Positions 57,121-64,000 of a DNA stretch of 64,000 nucleotides are shown here, one piece after another (position 1 is the stretch's first letter; each line of letters begins with the position of its first letter). The notes under the pieces were generated by a model that saw only the letters and a program-made list of their open reading frames with translations, was not told the origin of the DNA and did no database searches. The DNA comes from Alopecurus myosuroides (taxonomy: Eukaryota > Streptophyta > Magnoliopsida > Poales > Poaceae), in contig CM054063.1 of assembly GCA_028641055.1 (NCBI GenBank), forward strand, positions 45,186,828 to 45,250,827. Direction: 5' to 3'. Made by a program: the position numbers and the translations under genes.

Positions 57121-57596
57121 GACGACACCACTAACAAGGGATTGCGCCCTCGCAATCCAACCCCTAACCCGGGAGGGGAAAGAAGTTCGACTATCGATTC
57201 TTCATGCTTCCAGTTGATCTCCTCGACACCACTAACAAGAGAATCTTTCTCGGGTTGATGACGATCTTCTCCCATCAGGAATCTTCCGATGATCGAACCT
57301 ATTAGGTTAAAGGCTCAGAAAACGTCCACCCACGTAGGATCCTAAAACTTTGAAAGATTGAGCGGGAGATAGACTCCAAAACAAATAAGATCGAAGGAGA
57401 AATAGAATTGAGATAAGGAGAAAACAAGAATCCTATTGAGAGCTTTTCAAAATAGTTTAGCAGCAAATAGTTTTTTGACACTCTAGAAACAACGACCGTT
57501 AGCGAGGCTATCCTACAGGCTTTGCGGACCCGTTGCTTCGATAACCATTCGTATCGAAACAACTATGGGAATCGAAAACCATGCTCTGATACCATT
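57121..57596 (-). other. Element D interior: leader and fragment of an ORF, no PPT
   Basis: From the primer site at 57583-57594 (TGGTATCAGAGC on the minus strand) a leader runs to an ATG at 57275. That opens 61 codons (MGEDRHQPEKDSLV...) that run into the LTR. The 16-base phrase cgacaccactaacaag occurs twice, near 57124 and 57225, the first next to the LTR. No purine tract adjoins the LTR. This looks like a gag start fused to the LTR edge by an internal deletion. Confidence 0.8.
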
Positions 57597-57980
57597 TGTC
57601 GCGCCCCGAAGATCGGGCACTATGCAGATTTCAGCATTTCCGCCAAATCCGCATAATAACCGATTTCATGTTGCCGCTTGTGATAACATTACAACAGTTC
57701 ACGAATATTCCGGAACAACAACAGAAGAGATATATATACAAGACGACTCAAACGAGTCAAGGATACAACTGATACAATAAAAAGATCCAAATAACAGCGG
57801 AAGAAACAACATAGCATCCGACTACGGACAAGATACAAATTGGACTAAGAGTCCTGAAGATAACCGATGGCGTCCAATCCCTGCCCAGGCCAAGCCGGAG
57901 GGATTCCCAAGCTAACATCGTCAGACTTCAAACCTGTTGACTGCAATGTGGAATATGCAGCCAGGAACGGAGTCGTGGGT

Positions 57981-58422
57981 CAGTACGGTTAAGTACTGGC
58001 AAGTGGATAAACCATACTCACAAGATACCAGCGTAACCAATCATCACAGGATACAAATACTTTGGGTACAACGGAAAGGAAGGGATTATTGCAAAGAAGC
58101 GGCAGCGGGCAGCACTAACAACTAGAGAGACGCGCTACAACTTCCGGCTAAAAGGAAGGGATAAGATAGCGTATCAGAACCAACTACAACTACTCACCAA
58201 ACAATACCCATCAAATGTTACCCCCTACTAAGGAAGCAACCCAAGGAAACTCACACGGTTGATTAAGGTGACATTCATTTTTATGGTGGAGGTAATCTAT
58301 ATTACTAGTCAAGTTATCATCGATAAGTGTAAGTTGTCTGAGTACTTGTAAGCCAGCTCTTTCACCAAGTCATCCATAACCGCGGACAACACGGCTTCTC
58401 GAAAAGATTTAACCCTGCAGGG
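57981..58422 (-). promoter_or_regulatory. Conserved palindromic LTR core block, D 5' LTR
   Basis: CAGTAC-ggttaa-GTACTG (57981-57998), CTTCTCGAAAAG with one mismatch (58395-58406), and CCCTGCAGGG (58413-58422). Confidence 0.62.
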
Positions 58423-60444
58423 ATGCACCAATTTGGCCGTACACGTAAGAATATCCCGCCACACGGGGGATCAACCCACCAAGCGAGGTACTCAACACAA
58501 CCCAACTCTTCTTCGCATCAAGCCCAAAGAACCATGTGCTGTGCGTGCGCGGCTAATCGAGCCCCCACGAAGAAAAGGGGGACCCTCATAGCACTGGAAG
58601 ACCACGCCGCCCTAAATGCCGACTACAAAAGTTCCACCCTGGCGCGGGTTCGTACCTGCATATGCGTGCATCAAATGGAAAGCCCGAACTAAGTGTGGCG
58701 ATTTGGACGAGATGCGAATCGAATCAGAGTTGCGGGGGGCGCCCATACACGCTTCCCACATGCGGATAGTGCGCTCATCATGGATCAGTAGACAAGACCC
58801 TTTTCCTAATTAAGTTCGACACTAGCAGGCCTCAAAACCACGCCGGGCCTCCTGCCGGTGCCTTATCATCAAATTATTATTACCTAAAACATTAACATGT
58901 TGTTGATTAAATAGAAACCCAACTATCGACTAAACAGGTGATAGAACAAAGGACAACAAGACTCGAGCGCAAACAACACTAAGCATGCAACTACGACACG
59001 GGGGCCAACAAGGTAAACAAGCAACAGTTAATAGGAAGTGGAAGGAAAGGCTATATCATGGCTGCAAGGTAAACGTATGATAGGATCGAGACACAAGCAT
59101 CGAATCATAAGGCTAGCATAAAGACAACGGAAATAATCGGTAACAAGTGAGGAAAGGCAACACGGGTAGCAAGTGAGTATACTTTCCTGAGATCCAGCAA
59201 GTAGAGGTACATCCGCAGAACTTGTCGTTGCTCACATCATCTCAACGTCCTATCCGCAAAGAAGCAACGAACTAGAGCAAACACCGGATGCAACAATTAC
59301 TTCTACGGCAAAATATCCAGCATGATCAAGATATGGATGCATGACAAGTTTAAGGATGCATCAAAGATAAACTAGTTGACCTGGTAAACATATTTAAATG
59401 GGCCTATATGCAATTTGGATTGCATATGGAAAAGCCCATGAATTAATGTTGAATTAAATGATCTACAAATAACCGTCATGTGAAAGTTGATTAGAATGAT
59501 GCATGGATGATCAAAACAATAAGAAAACAACAATAGCTTCAATTTGATATGTTGTTTACCAAGTTTGGAATTTTATTTATTAAGTTATGGACTTTGGCAT
59601 TTTAAATGATTTAAACAAACATTTGTTGTTTTCACCAATTTTAGATGTTCAAAACAGGTAACAAAATTTATATTTGGAAGAACACACAATTTTAGATGGA
59701 ATACATATTTCATTTGTTGAATTTGGATTTTAGATGAGCAAGTTATGAAATTGACAATTTTAAATGCATTAATTAAGAAATAGTTGTTTTCAGCCATTTA
59801 AATTGTTCAAAACAGAAAACAAAGTTGATATTCAAGTGTAGCATTTCATTTTGGATGGATTTCATGTTTTGGGTTTTTAATTTGGAGCAAGCATGTGAAA
59901 GTTATTATTAGGACTTTTAATTAATTAATTAAGGAATTTTTAAATGACATTAATTTTAATTGTCCAAATTGCAAAACAAGGTTGATATTCAGAAAGGTGG
60001 TTTCATTTTGAGTGGAGAACATATTTTATTTGTTTAAATTGGAATTAAAATGAACAAGTTATGAATTAAAACATTTTAAACATGTCACATAAAGTGTGGA
60101 AAAACCCATTCATTTTATTAGCCCGAAAGGCAAAACAAAGTTGATATTTGGAAAGATTATTTTAGTTAGAGTGGATTACATGTCTTACATTTTGAATGTG
60201 GATTTGATTTGCAATTTTTATAGCTGTTTGAAGTTACAGGGATTAAAGTGCCAAAGGAGAGGGACATAAAAGAAAGAAAATGAAACACAGATAGGCCCCT
60301 GGGGTGTCTTTCACACAACGTACATTGGCCTGTTTCACTGCCGTGCGGGGCCAGTGCCACGGTGGCGTTGACGAGGCGCGAGTGTGGCTGCGGTGGCACA
60401 CACGGTCAATGACCAGTGGGTCCTGGCCACCGCGCGAAAATCCG

Positions 60445-60529
60445 AAAAAGTGTGGCCGTTTAATCGGCCGGATGGGGAATCGAACCTGGGCCTGCGGGTG
60501 CGCGCACACAATGCTTAGCCACTGGGCTA
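60445..60529 (-). promoter_or_regulatory. tRNA-like A box, B box and T-run in D 5' LTR
   Basis: A box TAGCCCAGTGG (60529-60519), B box GGTTCGATTCC starting at 60486, 43 nt apart, and a T5 run at 60449-60445. The second base difference from the sister LTR keeps the A-box consensus. Confidence 0.6.
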
Positions 60530-62002
60530 CTGAAAGAGTTGGTGCTGGTTCTCACATCTGACGGAATATGATTGATACCAAGCGAGTTAACTGATTTTTT
60601 CGACACACAAGTTCAGATACTTCAGGTTCAGAGAAGAATTACTGCGGTCTGCTGGTGATCCTCTCGCGTTGGTGCGACCTCGAAGGTGTAGCAAGGGGCA
60701 GATAGGGGTGCTGGGGTGTGGTTGCAGGCGCGGGAACAATTTGTACCCGCAGCAGCTCAACAGCAAGATGGAAGCTCGTGGCTGTTGCGTTCATGGCAGA
60801 ACAGACATGAATCTCGAGCCGAAAAGGGGACAGAGCAAGCGATGGAGCCTAGAGATTCCGGGAATTGGAAGGTGTGCTCACCGTGGGAGGGTTGGAGTAG
60901 TCGATCATGTTCGAGGAGGACCGAGGACACCGCAATCGGAGAGGATAGGCCGCTGCCCGTCGGGGACATCTCCGCCGCTACAGTTGATGTCGTGCTGATT
61001 CCTCGCGTGTGGACGACATATAAGTCGCTGCAGTGTTCCCGGAGGCCTCGGTCTGGCTCGTAGATGACCGAGGGAGTCCGGCCCCATCGAGCATGCCGAT
61101 GATGGTGGTCTGTTTGTGTAGGACAAGAAACAGAGTAAGGTGGAGAGGGTTTGTGGCGGCGGCGATGGCTGGAGAGGGAGGATTAGGGAGAGGCTAGGGT
61201 TCCCTCGGGATCTAGGGAGGAGGGTAGATAAGGGGGGAGCAGGTGCACATGGGGGGTGGTGGTGCGTTGCTGTCCACCTATTCTCTGTACGGACAGAGGT
61301 AGGGGAAGGTAAGTGGTGGGCTGAAAGAAGAGGGGAATGGGCTGGGTTGTAGGTGGGCCTTGGCCTGCCTCCCCAGCCCGAGAGGTTTTCTTTTTATTCT
61401 TTTGTTTCTCTCTTTTTTTTGTAGGAAAGGAAAGGAGGGAAAAATAGAAATAGATGTTAGGGTTTTAGTTTTATGGAAACATTTTTATTGATGTACAAAA
61501 TAGCAAGGTAAAAGCATGTTAACATTAGTTTCAAAAATTTGAAATGTCAATTTGATTTTTGTTTGCTATTTGAATTTCAAATAGTGTTTCATAAGGATTT
61601 ACTTTTTGAAATAAACATTTTTTATTCAATAAGCTCAACCCATTATGAAGCCTTATTGAATTAATTGTTTGCAAGATTTTAATTTTTAAAACCACATTTG
61701 GAACATGCCAAGTATGAATGACTTTGATTGGAATTTGAATTTACCATTTGGGTGTGAATAAAAGGGAATTTTATTAACAAGCAATTTAAATGAATCAACT
61801 TCAAAACTATTGGAAACAATTTGAGTTGTTTAGTTTGCAATTTTTAAATTGGAAACTTTGGACATGTTTGAAAGTTTAAATTGGTTTGAACTTTTTGAAT
61901 TGTTTTAAAAACAAGGTGCAATGCATATGATGCATGTGATGCAATGCAAAAAAAAAAACCAATTTTCTAAATTAGGGTAAACACCCCAGGTGTTACAGCT
62001 TC

Positions 62003-62397
62003 TTCTTGAGAGTCGGCTTGTTCACATTGACGACGTCTTGAAGGATCGCGCCAAGTTGGAGGAACTACCCCTTCACAAGGTCCAATGGCATCACAGGCGT
62101 GCCACTGGAAGGATCCACCTCCGTGAATTTCTCTCGAATAGTGTCGACCTTGTTCGGAGCTCGCTGCCGACGCTTCTTTCCTGTCGTGCTGCTCCCTGAG
62201 GGACCCCTGGCGCCACTATCAGTGGTTTCCTCCTCGCCACCGGTGAGCCCGTCATCATGGTGGGGCTCGACATCGGGGGGCTGGTCAGTTTGCATCCGAT
62301 CGTCACCGCCATCATTGGATCTCTCTTCCTCTTGCGACTCTCGGGCCATAAGGATGTAGTTGTCCAATAAAGTCGGATCCGTAGTAGAAGAAGACAT
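62003..62397 (-). pseudogene. CACTA second gene, 5' exon (cut by element D)
   Basis: The start ATG is at 62397 (MSSSTTDPTLLDNYILMARES). An acidic region (QEEERSNDGGDD) is followed by a basic GKKRRQRAPNK stretch that could act as a nuclear localisation signal, then DTIREKFTEVD. A TAG at 62067-62065 interrupts the frame just before it continues toward the insertion point; the position suits a former CAG. Coding resumes at 52724 on the other side of element D. Confidence 0.65.
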
Positions 62398-64000
62398 GCC
62401 TAGAAGTAGACAAAACGTATACTAGGTTAGTCACCGGAAAAATTCGGCATGACCTCGGCTATAAATGGTCATACCAGAGTGCCAGAAATTCGTCGGAACG
62501 GAAATGAATCAACGTTCCGGCAAAACATTGGCACTCAATGTACCTGCAACATAAATTGAATGCACACATGGCCACAAAAACAGTTTCTTGCATTGTTGTC
62601 ATCACATGGCACAAAAACTCCCAGGAAATTCATATATCATGCCAAAAAAAACTTCCATATTGGCTGCAGCAATTAGCCAATACAGCAACCTACTAAAACA
62701 GAAAATATATGCATCAGGTAACGGGAGAAGAATGACCTCAACCAGCCTACTCTGTTCCATATGCATCAGGTAACATCAGGACAAGAAACAAAGCCAAAAG
62801 GGAATGACACCCCCCATGGTCAGGAGCTGACACAAGTGCCACGCCCCAGATTCCAATATCTCACAGCACAAAGATCAGCACGAGCAGCAGCAACTTTACA
62901 TCTCCACTACCAAAACAAACAGAATGTCACTTTCCCTCACAACATCAGCAGCAGATCAAAGTAGAATGATGCACTTAATTAATAACAAATCACAGAGAAT
63001 TCTAGCAGTGGCACTACTTAATTTCTTCTTGGAGGGTGCAGTTGTACTTAATTAGTACTAGATCACAGAGAATGAAGCAACTCAATCATAGACAGAGCAC
63101 AATAACCATCATTCTTTCTTAATTTCTTATCTTATCACTATCATTTCATACCAAAAATACCAAAATATGATGATAGGTTTAGCTACTTAAGTTAGTATCT
63201 GACGCTATCATGCAATGGACAGGAACAGAAACGTGATCGGGCACATTTTTTTCCTAAGACAAGGATTGGGTAAACATAATAAAGCATTTAAGTAACATGA
63301 TTTATCAAAACAACTGTATCCAAAGCATAGATGTGTGAAATAATGTTGGGCAGCAAAAACAACTAAGTGGTAGGTAATATCTCAAGATAAAAGTGTAAGC
63401 TATAAGCTGAAAAACCCAAGCCAATCAACAACTTGTTATTGAGATAAAAGTATGTGATAAGCGCACTATTTATTGAGATAAAAGTATGTGATAACCCATG
63501 CATACATTTTTTTAAGATAAGAGGATAAAAAACCTCCGCAATCTGCATTTCCACTACTTACAAAGCACTAGTACCACCCGAGCCATACAATAAGACAAAC
63601 TACGCAGAACGAAGATGAGTTTGCTGTAAAATGATGTAATTATAATAAGAGTAACTTGTCATCATCTAACTGCCATTTTGTTTTCTTCTTTTATAAATAT
63701 ATTACCTGGCATGGATATCTGTTTCGAAAATATATTAGCATGTGTTTGGTTACAATTGATAGTTCTGTATTCTGCTCCTGGCATTTGTTTTCTGCCCCAA
63801 ATCGGCTAGCTAGCGTGGGGCAGACCAGAAAGCTTTGGCCAATCGTCCCGTGCATACAAAAAGATAAATTAGCACTTGGATGTGCATCTGATCTTTCTGC
63901 ATTTGCCCATGCAGGCTACTCACACTTTTATTGTTTCAGGTTCATCAATGACAGTAGTCGATCATATTAACTTGGACGAAGATGAGTTTTATGTGAAAGT
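62398..64000. other. Unassigned sequence right of the CACTA second gene
   Basis: AT-rich, no long ORF. It contains a direct repeat of catatgcatcaggtaac (near 62705 and 62758), a tandem ~36-bp duplication of ttgagataaaagtatgtgataa (63439-63494), and an inverted repeat TCTGCCCCA/TGGGGCAGA at 63791-63824. It may be the interior of the CACTA element between its two genes. A short open frame from an acceptor-like tttcag near 63940 runs off the window. Confidence 0.45.

Larger units (their letters stand above)
52730..61997 (-). mobile_element. Element D: LTR retrotransposon with two 4.4-kb LTRs and a 476-bp interior, TSD gcttc
   Basis: LTRs at 52730-57120 and 57597-61997, in minus orientation (LTR starts TGTAACACC, ends GGGGCGNNACA). 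Perfect target duplications gcttc lie at 52725-52729 and 61998-62002. The interior keeps only the tRNA-iMet primer site and a short leader, so it is a non-autonomous or deletion form. The LTRs share the palindromic core block and a tRNA-like box pair with element C. By eye the LTRs differ by roughly 1-2%. Confidence 0.92.
57597..61997 (-). repeat. Element D 5' LTR (4401 bp)
   Basis: Minus-strand LTR from TGTAACACC (61997) to GGGGCGCGACA (57597), next to the primer site at 57583-57594. It carries the palindromic core block (57981-58422) and the tRNA-like boxes (60445-60529), and matches the other LTR throughout. Confidence 0.92.
48575..64000 (-). mobile_element. CACTA (En/Spm-type) transposon, left end; right end not in window
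   Basis: It begins at the terminal sequence CACTACTAGGGAAAAGAC (48575), preceded by ttt, which would be the 3-bp target duplication. Subterminal repeats follow and then minus-strand genes typical of the second (TNPA-like) transcription unit. The TNPD-type transposase and the right terminus are not seen and should lie right of 64000, or have been lost; how far right the element reaches is therefore unknown. Retrotransposon D is inserted inside it at 52730-61997. Confidence 0.8.

Overview
This window is intergenic DNA of a large plant genome, almost certainly a grass. It consists of LTR retrotransposons nested in one another, followed by a CACTA (En/Spm-type) DNA transposon that was itself hit by another LTR element. 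I see no ordinary host gene. The grass call rests on Tekay/Del-like and Tat-like Gypsy elements with long LTRs, a CACTA terminus of the grass type, and the tRNA-iMet primer site TGGTATCAGAGC. I use local names A to F; no family names were verified.

Layout. (1) 1-12878: element A, minus strand, cut by the left window edge. It has about 6.1-kb LTRs (1-2975 partial, 6796-12878) and a 3.8-kb internal region with no coding capacity. A sits inside the 5' LTR of element B. (2) 12879-46628: element B, plus strand, a decayed Tat-lineage Gypsy element: 5' LTR tail, PBS, gag, protease/RT/dual RNase H/integrase, a spliced antisense gene, and the 3' LTR. B is interrupted by solo LTR E (15916-19508, TSD cccag), by solo LTR F of B's own family (23295-24170, TSD gccgg) and by complete element C (28994-43901, TSD gcaca). 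C is a Tekay-like chromovirus with 4.54-kb LTRs, an extra ORF before gag, gag-pol and a chromodomain. (3) 46629-48574: unassigned AT-rich sequence. (4) From 48575 to beyond the right edge: a CACTA transposon read from its left end, with subterminal repeats, a small ORF for a hybrid-binding (RNase H1 N-terminal/viroplasmin) domain plus a membrane anchor, and a multi-exon second gene on the minus strand. That gene is split by element D (52730-61997, TSD gcttc), which has two 4.4-kb LTRs around only 476 bp.

Relative ages from by-eye LTR comparison: C is youngest (about five substitutions in 4.5 kb), A is young (about 0.5% divergence), D is older (roughly 1-2%), and B is older than everything inserted in it. 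Seven of the eight premature in-frame stops I found are TAG, which suits CAG-to-TAG decay at methylated CHG sites.

Most interesting signals: (i) four LTR families (A, C, D, E) share a collinear block of palindromes whose arms differ by compensatory changes; (ii) the LTRs of C and D both carry tRNA-like A and B boxes exactly 43 nt apart, at similar distances from the LTR start, each followed by a T-run; (iii) B carries an eight-exon antisense gene with its own TATA box and G-box, whose splice phases agree; (iv) C has an additional ORF with a possible dsRBD-like fold, with splice-acceptor-like sites just before both ATGs; (v) the CACTA element carries a predicted tail-anchored RNA:DNA-hybrid-binding protein. 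No CRISPR array, rRNA gene or functional tRNA gene was found.
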